A DNA stretch of 64,000 nt, taken from NCBI RefSeq assembly GCF_900167125.1, contig NZ_FUYC01000002.1, forward strand, positions 62,001-126,000, in the 5' to 3' direction. Below the pieces are notes generated by a model, which was not told the DNA's origin, made no database searches, and was given only the letters and a program-made list of their open reading frames with translations. Both the position numbers and the translations under genes were made by a program. The number at the start of each line of letters is the position of its first letter. Positions within the stretch are counted from its first letter, which is position 1. This DNA comes from Paucidesulfovibrio gracilis DSM 16080 (lineage in GTDB: Bacteria; Desulfobacterota; Desulfovibrionia; Desulfovibrionales; Desulfovibrionaceae). This document shows positions 8,010 to 18,148 of the stretch, piece after piece.

Positions 8010-8603
8010 TCAGACCAGAAAATTTCGTATGCCCGTGAACACGAGCTGGGCGGCCAGGGCCGCCAAAATCAAGCCCGTGAGCTTCATCAGGATGGCCAGA
8101 CCCATGGACCCGAGCAGGCGTTCCAGGTGGCGTGAGGCCAAAAGCAGCAAGCCCATCCCCACGGAAGCCGTGATCAGAGCCGCCACTCCGGTGTAGAGGC
8201 GGGGTCCGGCCAGCTCCGATCCCAGGATCATCAGCGTACCGATGGTGGCCGGTCCCACGATGATGGGTACGGCGAGGGGGACCACGGCGATGTCGTCACC
8301 GGGTTCCGGCTTTTCCGGGGCGGCTTTACCTTTGACCAGGGATACGGCCGAGAGAAAGAGCAAGGCGCCCGCGCCGATGCGGAATGCGTCCAGGGTAATG
8401 CCCAGGGTCTTGAAGATGGCCGGGCCGAAGAAAAAGATCACCAGCCCCACCACCGTGACCGAGGCCGTGGTGCGCAGGGCTGTATTGCGGCGTGTGGACG
8501 GCTCTTCGCCTTTGGTCATGGCCATGAAGGCGGAAAGACCGAAAAAGGGGGTCAGCAAAAAGAAGATTTTGATGACCAGCGAAAAAAACAAGGAAGCATC
8601 CAC
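8010..8603 (-). CDS. MarC family integral membrane protein
   Basis: A 197-residue MarC/UPF0056 protein with about six hydrophobic segments. It shows the family's VPLAVPIIVGPATI and GMGLLLLAS regions and the C-terminal LTGLILAALAAQLVFTGI. The molecular function of MarC proteins is not established, despite the historic name (multiple antibiotic resistance). I start at GTG 8603, where the first membrane helix begins. The frame stays open further upstream, but that part overlaps the GNAT gene and is an artefact. The upstream GNAT stop lies 4 bases before this start. Confidence 0.88.
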   Translation of the reverse strand: MDASLFFSLVIKIFFLLTPFFGLSAFMAMTKGEEPSTRRNTALRTTASVTVVGLVIFFFGPAIFKTLGITLDAFRIGAGALLFLSAVSLVKGKAAPEKPEPGDDIAVVPLAVPIIVGPATIGTLMILGSELAGPRLYTGVAALITASVGMGLLLLASRHLERLLGSMGLAILMKLTGLILAALAAQLVFTGIRNFLV

Positions 8604-8607
8604 GACG

Positions 8608-8973
8608 TTACCCCAACAGTTCGTCGAGTTCCATGGCTTTGTAGAATTCCAGCTCCGCATCGTTGCGGTACCGGATGGGCAGGGTGCCTTCCACGTTGCG
8701 GGCCAGGTAGTCGTGCATGGTGTGGCCGAGGCCGAAGCCCTTGTAGGATTCCACGATACAGAGGTCGTGCAGGGCCGGACCGTTGTCGGAAGCGTCCACG
8801 CGGCCCATGCCGATGAGCCGGTTCGTGTCAAAGGCGAAGCAGACCGCGTCCGAGCTGGTGAATGCGGATTGCAGGGATGCGGCATCGCGTCCGGTAAAGC
8901 CTGCGGCCTCGTAAATGGCCGCAACCTGATTCCAGTCCATTTCGTCCGTGTCGAATTTGAGGGTCAGGTGCAT
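8608..8973 (-). CDS. GNAT-like acetyltransferase (paralogue of 7568-7990)
   Basis: A 121-residue GNAT-fold protein. The acetyl-CoA loop region is IVESYKGFGLGHTMHDYL, matching the Q/RxxGxG pattern only loosely (KGFGLG). The usual C-terminal strand with a xxGF motif is replaced by RNDAELEFYKAMELDELLG. It shares its N-terminal layout (MHLTLKFDTDEMDWNQVAAI) with the 140-residue GNAT downstream of marC. AGGAGG lies 7 bases before the ATG. The open frame continues upstream but without coding character. The target is unknown, and the degenerate loop leaves activity open. Confidence 0.75.
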   Translation of the reverse strand: MHLTLKFDTDEMDWNQVAAIYEAAGFTGRDAASLQSAFTSSDAVCFAFDTNRLIGMGRVDASDNGPALHDLCIVESYKGFGLGHTMHDYLARNVEGTLPIRYRNDAELEFYKAMELDELLG

Positions 8974-9289
8974 GGGAGAGCCTCCTGGTGCGGGTGAAAG
9001 GGGAACAGCCCTTGGAAAGCCTTGGACGGGGACCGGCGAGGAACTCGGTGAACGTCGGCACGCCCCGACCGGGTGGTGTTGTCCCACAAAGTGGAACAAA
9101 AATCGAGCCTCTTTGCCAGGCAGCCGCAAGAAGGTCAGCCGGGTCGCTGCATGGAACCGAGCAAGCCCCTCCGTCACGCGGCGAGGTATTGTCCGGAAGG
9201 GATTGCGTCTTCAGTGCGTCACGGGTGTTGACCAGTGTCCGGCACTGTTTTTCCGGTCGATTGCGTCCGGCACGGACATGCTCCTGGGA
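8974..9289. other. Intergenic region between the GNAT gene and recN
   Basis: No gene is evident here. The segment presumably carries the promoter of the GNAT-marC-GNAT run and the end of the recN transcript. No strong hairpin followed by a T-run was found, and the overlapping open frames look like shadows. Confidence 0.4.
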
Positions 9290-10885
9290 TCAGATGAGCC
9301 GGCCCGCCAAGGCCTGTCCCTTGTCGCCTCCGCCCGCCATGCGCGAAAGTTCGCGGCGGACCCCGTCGGCATCCAGGCGGCGGCACCGTGTGAAGGTCTG
9401 CCCGTCCTGCACCTCCTTGGCGATGAGGAAGTGCCGCTTGGCCAGGGCCGCGAGTTGGGGCCAGTGGGTGATGAGCAGCACCTGCTGACGCCTGGCCAGA
9501 GCCTGGAGCTTGTCTCCCAGGCTGTTCAGGGTCAGTCCGCCCACGCCCGCGTCCACCTCGTCGAAGAGCAGGGACGGCAGGGATTCGCTTCGATCCGTGC
9601 GGATGCTCACCAAAGCGAGCAGAAAGCGGGAAAGTTCGCCACCCGAGGCGATGCGGTCCAGGGGTTGGGGAGCCTGTCCGGGGTTGGGGATCCAGAGCAG
9701 CCGCCCGCGGAGTTCTTCCAGACCGGGATAGGGTTCGTGGGCTTCGAAGTGCATGTCCACCCGGGCATGTTCGGAAAAGCCGAGACCATGCAGCTCCTGC
9801 TCCACGCGGCGGCAGAACTCTTGGGCCGCTTTTTGACGTGCTGCGTTGAGTTGCTGCAAAATTTCGCCGAGCCGGCCGGCAGCTTCCTGTTCCTGCTTGG
9901 CCAGCCGTTTGCGGTCCAGCTCGCAGGCATCCAGAAAGGACAGGTTCTCGGCTATTTCATCCTTCAGCCGCAGGATTTCGTTCATGGAACGGTTCAGTTT
10001 GCGGCACAGGCGGGAAAATTCAAAGAGCCGGGCCTCCACCGCATCCAGGTCGCCTTCCTCCTCCTCCCCGGCAGGGTTGCGCCGTAAGCGGGCGTCCAGG
10101 TCGTCGAGCTGGTGTCGAAAGGTGTCCACGGCGTCGCGGTCTTCGGCAAAATCCGGATACATACGGGCGATTTCGTCCATCTGGCGGGAAAGCGCGGAGA
10201 GACGATCCGCCAGGGAAATGTCGCCGTGCAGCAGGTCCAGTGCATTGCCCAGGGATTGCGTGGCCAGCTCCTGATCCTTGAGCCGCTGTTTGAGCGCTTC
10301 CAGTTCCTCTTCTTCTCCGGGTTGCGGATCGACCTTTTCTATTTCCTCGCGTTGAAATTCCAGCAGTTCCCGTTGGTTGACCAACCCCTGGGCGCGTTCT
10401 TCCAGCTCCTTGCGCTGCGTGATGAGGCCTTCCAATTCTTCCATGGCGGCATGGCGCTGGGTGAGCAGGGCTGGATCGGGCAGAAATTCGTCCACTACCC
10501 GCATTTGAAAGGCCGGGGAGAGCAGCTTTTGCTGTCCGTGCTGGCTGGTGTGGACGATGAGGCTCGGGCGCAGCTCCCGAATGGCTTCCTGAGAGCTGAG
10601 CCGGTCGTTGATGTAGATACGGCTGCGTCCGGTTTCCGCGGAAAGTTCGCGGCGGATGAGCAGGTCGCCGTCCGGCTGGACAAAGAGGGCTTCCACCACG
10701 GCCTTTTCCTTGCCCGGGCGGATCATGTCGCGCCGCATGCGTTCTCCGGTGAGGAAATCCAGGGCGCGGAGAATGAAGGATTTGCCCGCGCCGGTCTCGC
10801 CGGTGAGCACGGTCAGTCCCGCCGAGAATTCCAGTTCGGCGTCCTCGATGAGGGCGAGGTCGTGTATTCGCAAAAGTTCCAGCAT
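9290..10885 (-). CDS. recN: DNA repair protein RecN
   Basis: A 531-residue SMC-like ATPase that acts in double-strand break repair. Walker A GETGAGKS is at residues 29-36. A long coiled-coil arm region rich in Glu, Leu, Arg and Gln follows (roughly residues 160-390). The C-terminal half-domain has the signature IASGGELSRFLLAL and Walker B LLFDEVDAGVGG near residues 440-450. The start MLELLRIHDLALIEDAELEF matches the family N-terminus and the length is normal. No LexA-type box was recognised upstream. Confidence 0.96.
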   Translation of the reverse strand: MLELLRIHDLALIEDAELEFSAGLTVLTGETGAGKSFILRALDFLTGERMRRDMIRPGKEKAVVEALFVQPDGDLLIRRELSAETGRSRIYINDRLSSQEAIRELRPSLIVHTSQHGQQKLLSPAFQMRVVDEFLPDPALLTQRHAAMEELEGLITQRKELEERAQGLVNQRELLEFQREEIEKVDPQPGEEEELEALKQRLKDQELATQSLGNALDLLHGDISLADRLSALSRQMDEIARMYPDFAEDRDAVDTFRHQLDDLDARLRRNPAGEEEEGDLDAVEARLFEFSRLCRKLNRSMNEILRLKDEIAENLSFLDACELDRKRLAKQEQEAAGRLGEILQQLNAARQKAAQEFCRRVEQELHGLGFSEHARVDMHFEAHEPYPGLEELRGRLLWIPNPGQAPQPLDRIASGGELSRFLLALVSIRTDRSESLPSLLFDEVDAGVGGLTLNSLGDKLQALARRQQVLLITHWPQLAALAKRHFLIAKEVQDGQTFTRCRRLDADGVRRELSRMAGGGDKGQALAGRLI

Positions 10886-11057
10886 GCTCGGGCTTCTCCG
10901 GGGTGGTTGATTGCATGGTTGTATCCCAAGAGCCGGGTTCTGCCAAGCCGCCGCTTCCAGCTCTGATGCAAAAGGCGCGCAAAATGGAGCCTTTCAGGTG
11001 GCAGTACTGGCGAATTCTTGGTAAAAGAAGGAAATAAAAGCACACGAGGGGATAGGA

Positions 11058-13460
11058 ATGTTCAAGAAATTAAGCATTCGAAACAAGATACTGCTGTCGA
11101 CATGTTCCTTGGTGGCCCTGGCCATGTTCGGGACCAGTTCGTTGCTGGCTTCGTGGATGGGGGACGCGGCCGAGAGCGAGGCTCGGGAGCTGGCGCGTCA
11201 GACCGCGGAACGGCACGCCATGGAAGTGTTGGATTTCATCAGTCCCATTATGGAACAGGCCCGGGGGCTGGCCGCCTTTACCGAGGGCGCGCTCAGCGAT
11301 GATGTTGGGCTGACCCGCGATCAGTTCAACGCCATGATCCGGGGCATGGTGGCTGCGGAGCCTACGTTTCTCGGCGTATGGGTGGCTTTTGAACCGAATG
11401 CCTTTGACGGCGAGGATGCCGAATGGGCCGGGGTTGGTGAGGTGCAGGACGAAAACGGGCGGTACATGCCCTATTATTTCCGCGATGGTTCCGAAATAGG
11501 CGCCCAGTATTGCAGTACGCCGGAGGAGGGCGGCTGGTACACGGTTCCCCGGGATACCCGAAAGGACCATCTTACCAGACCGTATGCCTTCGAAGCCGGG
11601 GGGAAAATGGTCCTGGGCATTGATTCCGCCATTCCTATTTTGGTCAACGGCGAGTTTCGTGGCGCCGTGGGCATCGACTACAACGCGACCCAATTCATGG
11701 AAATGGCCCGTTCCATCACGCCGTTCGGTTCGGGAAGAGCCTACATCGTGGCGCATGACGGCGCTTTTGTAGGGCATCCGGATCAAGATATGATGAACAA
11801 GCCCATGCAGGAAGGCTTTGGCCCGGAGCTGGCAGGGGAGGTCCGGCGGGCGCTGGAGGCCGGAGAGGAGATTCATTTTACGCTGCAGGGAGACGATGGC
11901 GAAATCTACCGGATATTCGTTCCGCTGGATGTGACCGGAAACGGCCTGTACTGGGGGCTTGGCGTGGATATCCCCATGCAGGTGGTGCTGGCCGATGCCC
12001 GGGCCATGCTGCAGCGGGGGCTGATTATCAGTGTGGCGGTCGTGGTGCTGCTTTGTGTGCTGATCTGGTTCTTGGCCCGCTCCATCGCGAATCCCATTCG
12101 CCGGGCTTCGCTCCTGGCCGACAAGGTGCGGCAGGGCGATCTCTCGGACCGTCTGGAGGTTTCCTCGCAGGATGAAGTGGGGCAACTTGCGGATTCGTTG
12201 AACCAAATGGCCGACGGCCTTGGGGAGAAGGCAAATCTTGCCCAGGCCATTGCTGAGAACGATTTGAGCCGGAACGTGGATGTGGCTTCGGAAAAGGATG
12301 TGTTGGGCCATGCCCTGCGCAAGATGTCCGGCAACCTGAACATGGCGCTGGCCGATGTGATGCGTTGCGCCATGGAGGTGGATTCCGGAGCCAAGCAGGT
12401 GTCCGAGGCCAGTGACAACCTTTCGCAGGGGGCCACGGAGCAGGCCGCTTCCCTTGAGGAAATGACCAGTTCCCTGACCCAGGTTTCCTCCCAGACCAAG
12501 GAGAACGCGGAAAACGCCAGCCACGCCAACCAGAATGCCGCGGCCGTGCGCCAGCGCGCCGAGCAGGGCAACGAGGATTTGCAACGCATGGTCGTGGCCA
12601 TGCGGGAGGTAAACGATTCATCCGAAGCCATCGCCAAGATCATCAAAGTCATTGATGAAATCGCTTTCCAGACCAACTTGCTGGCCCTGAACGCGGCTGT
12701 GGAGGCGGCCCGGGCCGGAAAGCACGGCAAGGGTTTCGCCGTGGTTGCCGAGGAAGTGCGCAATCTTGCGTCGCGCAGTGCCAGGGCCGCTCAGGAGACC
12801 GCCCAGCTTATTGAGGAATCGTCGCAAAAAGTAGGACGTACCAACGAGCTGGTGTCCGAAACCGCGGAAAGCCTCCAGGCGGTGGTGGCGGAGGTGGGCG
12901 AGGTGGCCACGTTGGTGGACGCCATTGCCACGGCATCGTCGGAGCAGTCCCAGGCGCTCATGGAAGTGACCCAGGGGTTGCAGCAGATCGACACCGTGAC
13001 GCAGCGCAACACCGCCAGTGCTGAGGAAACGTCTTCTGCGGCTCAGCAGCTTTCCAATTTGGCGCATACGCTTCGATCCATCCTTGCCAAGTTCCGGTTG
13101 CGGAAGGGAACGGGCAAGTCTTCCACTTCGGCCACCCGGGAACAGGCCGCCACGTCGCGCTACACGGTACGGCGTGACCCGACGCCGTCCTTGCCGCGCG
13201 GAAACGGACAGCCCTCTGATCCCTCGCGCAGCAGCAGCCGTGGGCCGTCTCGGTCGGCTTCCGCGGATCAGCAAGCGGCCCGGCAATCCAGCGCATCCAC
13301 CAAGGACGCCTGGGGGCAGACCCCGCAATCGGAACCGCCCCGCCCTGGTGCCGGTTCTGGAGGAAACAGCGGCACGGGCGCGCCCCAGGATGCCTGGAGC
13401 GGAAAAGTGGATCCCGAGATCGAAATCCGCTTGGATGACGACGAGTTCGGGAGGTATTGA
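11058..13460 (+). CDS. Methyl-accepting chemotaxis protein (dCache, HAMP, MCP signal)
   Basis: An 800-residue transmembrane chemoreceptor. A first membrane segment lies at about residues 10-32. A periplasmic dCache-type ligand domain follows (about 33-315; [14 protein letters not shown] and the earlier YMPYYFRDG are typical). The second membrane segment is at about 321-343, then HAMP and the cytoplasmic coiled coil with the conserved tip [20 protein letters not shown]. After the signalling domain a low-complexity tail of roughly 100 residues rich in Ser, Pro, Arg and Gly ends in [13 protein letters not shown] fits the x-[HFYW]-x-x-[HFYW] pattern of CheR/CheB tethering pentapeptides. A close paralogue follows. 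Confidence 0.95.
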   Translation: MFKKLSIRNKILLSTCSLVALAMFGTSSLLASWMGDAAESEARELARQTAERHAMEVLDFISPIMEQARGLAAFTEGALSDDVGLTRDQFNAMIRGMVAAEPTFLGVWVAFEPNAFDGEDAEWAGVGEVQDENGRYMPYYFRDGSEIGAQYCSTPEEGGWYTVPRDTRKDHLTRPYAFEAGGKMVLGIDSAIPILVNGEFRGAVGIDYNATQFMEMARSITPFGSGRAYIVAHDGAFVGHPDQDMMNKPMQEGFGPELAGEVRRALEAGEEIHFTLQGDDGEIYRIFVPLDVTGNGLYWGLGVDIPMQVVLADARAMLQRGLIISVAVVVLLCVLIWFLARSIANPIRRASLLADKVRQGDLSDRLEVSSQDEVGQLADSLNQMADGLGEKANLAQAIAENDLSRNVDVASEKDVLGHALRKMSGNLNMALADVMRCAMEVDSGAKQVSEASDNLSQGATEQAASLEEMTSSLTQVSSQTKENAENASHANQNAAAVRQRAEQGNEDLQRMVVAMREVNDSSEAIAKIIKVIDEIAFQTNLLALNAAVEAARAGKHGKGFAVVAEEVRNLASRSARAAQETAQLIEESSQKVGRTNELVSETAESLQAVVAEVGEVATLVDAIATASSEQSQALMEVTQGLQQIDTVTQRNTASAEETSSAAQQLSNLAHTLRSILAKFRLRKGTGKSSTSATREQAATSRYTVRRDPTPSLPRGNGQPSDPSRSSSRGPSRSASADQQAARQSSASTKDAWGQTPQSEPPRPGAGSGGNSGTGAPQDAWSGKVDPEIEIRLDDDEFGRY

Positions 13461-13492
13461 TCGGTTCGGTTTCCCTCGGTGACGCTATGACG

Positions 13493-13525
13493 CGGCCCGC
13501 TGTAAAAACAGCGGGCCGTTTTTTT
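13493..13525 (+). terminator. Rho-independent terminator after the first chemoreceptor
   Basis: CGGCCCGCTGT pairs with ACAGCGGGCCG (11 bp, perfect) around an AAAA loop and is followed by seven T residues. The two receptor genes are therefore probably separate transcription units. Confidence 0.95.
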
Positions 13526-13693
13526 GTGGGTGGGAAAAGGTTTCGGGCTGCGGGTGGGGTGTGAGATAAATTGTGTTCAAACGGACCGAAAAAATAGCAA
13601 AACACAAAACGACATACCACATACTAAAATGATTGGCATGACGCATGAAGTCGTGGTAGGAGACAGCACAGCAAAGGAGCAGGGAGATATACG

Positions 13694-16078
13694 ATGTTCA
13701 AGAAGCTGTCTATCCGCGATAAGATACTGATACCAATAGGTGTCGTTGTGGCCCTTGCCATGGTCGGAACCACCTTTATGCTGGCCTCCTGGATGGGCGA
13801 TGCTGCTGAAGCAGAAGCTCAAAAAATGGCACGGCAAACCGCAAATCGGCATGCAGAAGAAGTGCTGGATTTCATCAACCCCATCATGGAGCAGGCCCGG
13901 GCCGTGGCCGGATGCTATCGGGGGGCGCTGGAGGAGAATAGCGGCGTAACCCGTGATCAATTCCGGGCCATGCTGATCGGGGTCTTAAAAAAGAATCCCG
14001 ATTTTCTAGGGATATGGGTGGCGTTTTCGCCCAATGGCTTTGACGGGCAGGATGCCCAATGGGCCAACGCGACCCCGGAATATGAAGCGACCGGGCGGTA
14101 TATGCCCTACTATTATCGTGACGGCGGTTCCTTTGAATCGCATCCGTGCCGGACGCCGGAAGGCTTCAAGTGGTATACCGTGCCGCGCGACACGGGCAAA
14201 GGGTATCTCACGGAGCCTTATACCTTTGAATCCGGGGGCCAGACCATTCTGGGTATCGACTCCGCCATCCCCGTGATCGTGAACGGCCGGTTCCGCGGGT
14301 CCGTAGGCATTGACTACAATGTGACCCAGTTTATGGAAATGGCGCAGGCCATTACCCCGTTCGGTACGGGCCGTGCGTATATCGTTTCCAACTCCGGAAC
14401 ATTTGTGGGCCACCCGGACGAAGTCATGATGGGCAAACCCCTGGAGGAGGCTTTTGGATCGGATCTGGCCGTCTCCCTGAAGCAATCCTTGCGCGAGGGC
14501 CGCGAGGCCGAATTCCGCATTGACCAGGACGGAACAGAAATCCTGCGGATTTTTGTACCCATCGATGTGACGGGACATGGGCAATACTGGGGATTCGGCG
14601 TGGATGTACCCATGAGCGTTGTCCTGGCCGGTTCCACAACCATGCTGCAAAACGGGCTGATCATCACTGCCGTTGTCGTGGTGTTGCTCTGCGCCTTGAT
14701 CTGGTTCCTGGCCCGCGCCCTGACCGCTCCCATCCGCCGGGCCTCCGCCCTGGCGGACAAGGTGCGGCACGGCGACCTCTCCGATCGACTGGATGTCGCA
14801 TCGTTTGACGAGGTGGGACAGCTCTCCGATTCCTTGAACCAGATGGCCGACGGTTTGGCGGACAAGGCTCGGCTGGCCCAGGCCATTGCGGGCAACGACC
14901 TGAGCCGCGAAGTGGACGTCAGTTCGGAAAATGACGTGCTGGGCAATGCCTTGCGGCAGATGTCCGATAATCTGAACCGGGCGCTGGGCATGGTCATGCG
15001 TTGCGCCATGGAAGTGGACTCCGGTGCCGGACAGGTCTCCGAAGCCAGCGACAGCCTTTCCCAGGGGGCCACGGAACAGGCCGCTTCCCTGGAGCAGATG
15101 ACCAGTTCGTTGACCCAGGTTTCCTCTCAGACCAAGAAAAATGCGGAAAACGCCGGACATGCCAACAGAAATGCCGCGGCCGTGCGCAAGCGGGCCGAGC
15201 AGGGCAATGAGGATCTGCAACGCATGGTCGTGGCCATGCGGGAAGTGAATGATTCGTCCGAGGCCATTGCAAAGATCATCAAGGTTATTGACGAAATTGC
15301 CTTTCAGACCAATTTGCTGGCGCTCAACGCAGCCGTGGAAGCGGCCCGGGCCGGAAAGCACGGCAAGGGATTTGCCGTGGTGGCCGAGGAAGTGCGCAAT
15401 CTGGCCTCGCGCAGTGCCAAAGCCGCTCAGGAAACCGCGCAACTTATCGAAGAATCCTCCGAAAAAGTGGGCCGAACCAATGCATTGGTTTCGGATACGG
15501 CCGCGAGTCTGCAGGCCGTGGTAGCGGAGGTGGGCGAGGTGGCCACGTTGGTGGACGCCATTGCCACGGCTTCGTCGGAGCAGTCCCAGGCGCTCATGGA
15601 AGTGACCCAGGGATTGCAGCAGATCGACACCGTGACCCAGCGCAACACCGCCAGTGCCGAGGAAACCTCGTCCGCAGCGCAACAACTCTCCGGACAGGCG
15701 CGGACCCTGCGTTCCATCTTGTCCAAGTTCCATCTGCGAGAGGGAGCCGCTGACCACGCGCAGCAGGGTATGCGGCGCGGAGGGGATGCACCGCGCTATA
15801 CAGTGCGCCGTGATCAACAGGCGTCGTTGCCGCGGGGTGATGCTGCTGGTTCCAATGGTCCCCGAAGCGCGAGACCAGAGCGTGGCAATGGAAACGGGCA
15901 ACCGGAAGATCGACTGGAAACAGATGCCTGGGGTCGGCGTCCCGGGGGCAACGGTTCTTCATCCGGCAACGGATCACGGCCGGAAACCAAACGCGCCGAG
16001 GCCGAAGGCGACTGGAACGGCACCATACATCCGGGCGCGGAAATTCGGTTGGAGGATGATGAATTCGGGCGGTATTGA
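13694..16078 (+). CDS. Methyl-accepting chemotaxis protein, tandem paralogue
   Basis: A 794-residue chemoreceptor with the same architecture as its upstream neighbour: membrane segment, dCache sensor (about residues 33-315), membrane segment near 321-343, HAMP, signalling domain and disordered tail. The signalling regions are almost identical in protein sequence but differ at many synonymous sites, so the copy is not recent and is under purifying selection. The sensor domains are clearly related but diverged (for example [18 protein letters not shown] against [20 protein letters not shown]), implying related but different ligands. The tail again ends [20 protein letters not shown] precedes the ATG. 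Confidence 0.95.
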   Translation: MFKKLSIRDKILIPIGVVVALAMVGTTFMLASWMGDAAEAEAQKMARQTANRHAEEVLDFINPIMEQARAVAGCYRGALEENSGVTRDQFRAMLIGVLKKNPDFLGIWVAFSPNGFDGQDAQWANATPEYEATGRYMPYYYRDGGSFESHPCRTPEGFKWYTVPRDTGKGYLTEPYTFESGGQTILGIDSAIPVIVNGRFRGSVGIDYNVTQFMEMAQAITPFGTGRAYIVSNSGTFVGHPDEVMMGKPLEEAFGSDLAVSLKQSLREGREAEFRIDQDGTEILRIFVPIDVTGHGQYWGFGVDVPMSVVLAGSTTMLQNGLIITAVVVVLLCALIWFLARALTAPIRRASALADKVRHGDLSDRLDVASFDEVGQLSDSLNQMADGLADKARLAQAIAGNDLSREVDVSSENDVLGNALRQMSDNLNRALGMVMRCAMEVDSGAGQVSEASDSLSQGATEQAASLEQMTSSLTQVSSQTKKNAENAGHANRNAAAVRKRAEQGNEDLQRMVVAMREVNDSSEAIAKIIKVIDEIAFQTNLLALNAAVEAARAGKHGKGFAVVAEEVRNLASRSAKAAQETAQLIEESSEKVGRTNALVSDTAASLQAVVAEVGEVATLVDAIATASSEQSQALMEVTQGLQQIDTVTQRNTASAEETSSAAQQLSGQARTLRSILSKFHLREGAADHAQQGMRRGGDAPRYTVRRDQQASLPRGDAAGSNGPRSARPERGNGNGQPEDRLETDAWGRRPGGNGSSSGNGSRPETKRAEAEGDWNGTIHPGAEIRLEDDEFGRY

Positions 16079-16109
16079 GTCCGATCTTGTCAATGGATAC
16101 GGTATAATG

Positions 16110-16140
16110 CGGCCCGCAGTTTGTTCTGCGGGCCGTTTTT
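16110..16140 (+). terminator. Rho-independent terminator after the second chemoreceptor
   Basis: CGGCCCGCAG pairs with CTGCGGGCCG across a six-base loop and is followed by five T residues. The stem resembles the terminator of the first receptor, as expected for a duplicated gene-plus-terminator unit. Confidence 0.93.
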
Positions 16141-16333
16141 GTCGTGGTGCGCAGGCAGGCATTGTCCAATGCAGGGAACTTTGTCATTCTGGTCCGGCTG
16201 CCGGGAATCCGGCAACCTTTCCCGCTGTGCGGGGTGGGGCGTTGACCATTCATGAACAACAGGCTGTTTCCATGCGGTGGGCTGCAATGCAGCAAGCGCC
16301 GGTTGGATCGGGCCTTTCCAAGGAGTGCCGCGC

Positions 16334-16924
16334 ATGAGCGCTACCGTGATCTGGTCCCATGGCAAGGATGCAAGCCCGTGGGGTGCCAAGAGCCGACGCA
16401 TGGCCGAGATGTGCCGTCAGTTGGAAGTGGAATTCGACTTTGTGGATTACCAGGATCTCAATGACATGCCGGATGCTCCCGAACGACGGGTGGACCGGCT
16501 TCTGGAGCGGTGCGGCAAGGTACCCGGGCCATTGGTGCTGGCCGGGTCGAGCATGGGCGGGTATGTGAGCTTGTGCGCGGCCATGCAGGTGCGGCCTTTG
16601 GGAGTGTTTGCGCTGGCTCCGGCCGTGTATTTGCCCGGGTATGTGCGCCAGGAGTTTGCGGACGTGCCGTGTCCCGTAGAAATCGTGCACGGCTGGCGGG
16701 ATGAGGTTGTGCCTGCCGCCAACGCGCTGCGGCTGGCGGAAATCTTGCGTTGCTCCCTGCATCTGGTGCCGGACGGTCACCGCCTTTCCGCCAGCGTGGA
16801 GCGCCTGGCCTTTTGGTTTATGATGTTTGTGGAAGACGTTGTGCGCCGGGGTGGGCCGTGCGATCCTCCGCAGGGGCTGGAAGCGTTCGCCCCTTCCTCG
16901 GGTGGGCCGTGCTCCTGCGGATGA
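16334..16924 (+). CDS. Alpha/beta hydrolase (YqiA/esterase-like)
   Basis: A 196-residue serine hydrolase-fold protein. The nucleophile elbow is GSSMGG (S73), the acid is likely D123 in HGWRDEVVP, and the base is H149 in DGHR, in the correct order and spacing for a catalytic triad. It is short, like the YqiA group of esterases, and lacks a signal peptide, so it acts in the cytoplasm. The C-terminus is Gly/Pro/Cys-rich (GGPCSCG). AAGGAG precedes the ATG by 9 bases. It converges on the marR gene, the two stops being adjacent. Confidence 0.85.
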   Translation: MSATVIWSHGKDASPWGAKSRRMAEMCRQLEVEFDFVDYQDLNDMPDAPERRVDRLLERCGKVPGPLVLAGSSMGGYVSLCAAMQVRPLGVFALAPAVYLPGYVRQEFADVPCPVEIVHGWRDEVVPAANALRLAEILRCSLHLVPDGHRLSASVERLAFWFMMFVEDVVRRGGPCDPPQGLEAFAPSSGGPCSCG

Positions 16925-17347
16925 TCAGAAGTTGCGGTTGATCTTGCGCAGGCATTCCGCAAACAGGGCCGATTCTTCGGATGAGAGGTCGGCCACGATG
17001 TCCCGGGTCAGGTCCATGTGCAGCTTGTCATGCTCGGCAAAACGCTGCTTTCCGTTTTCCGTAAGCTCCACCAAAATGGAGCGGCGGTCCGTGTCGTTGG
17101 GGCGGCGTCGCAACAGGCCGCGCTGCTCCAGCTTGTCCGCCACCACGGTGAGGCTGCCCGTGGTCACGCCCATGCGTTGGGCCAGTTCCTTCATGCGCAG
17201 GGCGTTATTTGCGCCCAGGATTTCAATGACATGCATCTGGGTGGGCGTCAGTCCCGTGCCGCGGACCACACCGTGCTCCCAGGACGAGAGCTTTTCATAG
17301 AATTCCACGATCAGCTGGGCCAGATCGTTTTTTTGTTCCGGCGACAT
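16925..17347 (-). CDS. MarR family transcriptional regulator
   Basis: A 140-residue winged-helix repressor. The recognition region LAQRMGVTTGSLTVVADKLE and wing LLRRRPNDTDRRSILVELT are typical of MarR proteins. It lies 60 bases after the His-rich transporter gene on the same strand, so it is probably cotranscribed with it. It may control their shared promoter through the palindrome at 18149-18160. The ligand is unknown; the metal-type transporter suggests a metal or a small stress molecule, which is inference. Confidence 0.9.
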   Translation of the reverse strand: MSPEQKNDLAQLIVEFYEKLSSWEHGVVRGTGLTPTQMHVIEILGANNALRMKELAQRMGVTTGSLTVVADKLEQRGLLRRRPNDTDRRSILVELTENGKQRFAEHDKLHMDLTRDIVADLSSEESALFAECLRKINRNF

Positions 17348-17407
17348 GTCTTCTCCTGTTCGGCCAGATTGGCCGAAGCGGTCGGCGTTGGCTGAAGTGC
17401 TGTTCGG

Positions 17408-18130
17408 CTACAGCTCCACGTACAGGGAATAGAGACCAAACGCCATGGTCATCAGGCCGATTCCCCGCAAAATCCATTCTTCAATGTGCGGATTGTTGAG
17501 CCGTCCGGCCCAGGAAACAGCCCGAAAAAGTCCCCAGATTACCGCGCCAACGGCCAGGGCCGTTGTTGCCGCGTACGCCCCGAATACAGCCGTGCTCTTC
17601 CACACGCTGCCTGAGTTGATGGCGTAGGAATACATGATGGCCACGGTAGGACAGGGAACGATCATATTCAGAAAACCGAAGGCGAACAACCCCGGTGCCG
17701 CGGCCTTGTGCAGCCGGTCGGCATGGTGCGGCCCATGGTCGTGCTGATGGGCATGCTCGTGATGGTGCGTGTGGTGGTGGTCGTGATGGTGCGCCTCTTC
17801 GTGGCCATGGCTGTGCAGCAGGTGCGGCCGGATCAGCAGAACCAACCCCAAGGCCACGATGATGCCCGCGGCGAGACGGTCCATCCAACCGGCAAACGCG
17901 GGCGGAAACAGAGTGGACACTGCGCCCAGGGTCAAGCCAATAACCAGGCAGGCCAGAGCCGTGCCGCCCACAAAGGCCAGCGTCAATTTGAGCACGCGGC
18001 GTCCGTCTCGTTCGCCGGAGACAAAGGGTGCCAGAGCCAGCCAGGAGTGACCGCAAGGATTGATGCCGTGAACCAGGCCCAGCATGAGCGAGGATTGTAG
18101 CGCCACAAGGAAGATGTGTTCGTGTGTCAT
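17408..18130 (-). CDS. His-rich membrane transporter (TauE/SafE or UreH/RcnA-like)
   Basis: A 240-residue integral membrane protein with about six hydrophobic segments. The first carries LVHGINPCGHSW (residues 19-30), with His and Cys placed like the metal-contact motifs of UreH/NiCoT-like and DsbD-like permeases. A cytoplasmic-loop-type stretch at residues 103-141 is extremely rich in His and Asp. A second motif MIVPCPTVAIMYSY lies in the fourth segment. This pattern suggests export or trafficking of nickel, cobalt or another soft metal, but substrate cannot be proven. It is the first gene of a two-gene unit with marR. Confidence 0.7.
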   Translation of the reverse strand: MTHEHIFLVALQSSLMLGLVHGINPCGHSWLALAPFVSGERDGRRVLKLTLAFVGGTALACLVIGLTLGAVSTLFPPAFAGWMDRLAAGIIVALGLVLLIRPHLLHSHGHEEAHHHDHHHTHHHEHAHQHDHGPHHADRLHKAAAPGLFAFGFLNMIVPCPTVAIMYSYAINSGSVWKSTAVFGAYAATTALAVGAVIWGLFRAVSWAGRLNNPHIEEWILRGIGLMTMAFGLYSLYVEL

Positions 18131-18148
18131 GAAGACTCCGTCATTTTG

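Noticed and set aside
8010-8924. N-terminally extended MarC of 304 residues
   Set aside because: The first 107 codons overlap the GNAT gene in another frame and lack membrane or coding character; the GTG at 8603 is the sensible start.
13640-13665. TTGGCATGACGCATGA resembling a sigma-54 promoter before the second chemoreceptor
   Set aside because: The GG and GC elements do not have the required spacing.
14006-15901. Long complementary-strand frame across the second chemoreceptor
   Set aside because: A similar antisense frame exists in the first receptor, as expected from duplicated GC3-biased coding sequence; no motif in the translation.
16087-16108. TTGTCA and TATAAT just before the second chemoreceptor's terminator
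   Set aside because: The spacing is only 10 bases, too short for a sigma-70 promoter, and a terminator follows at once.
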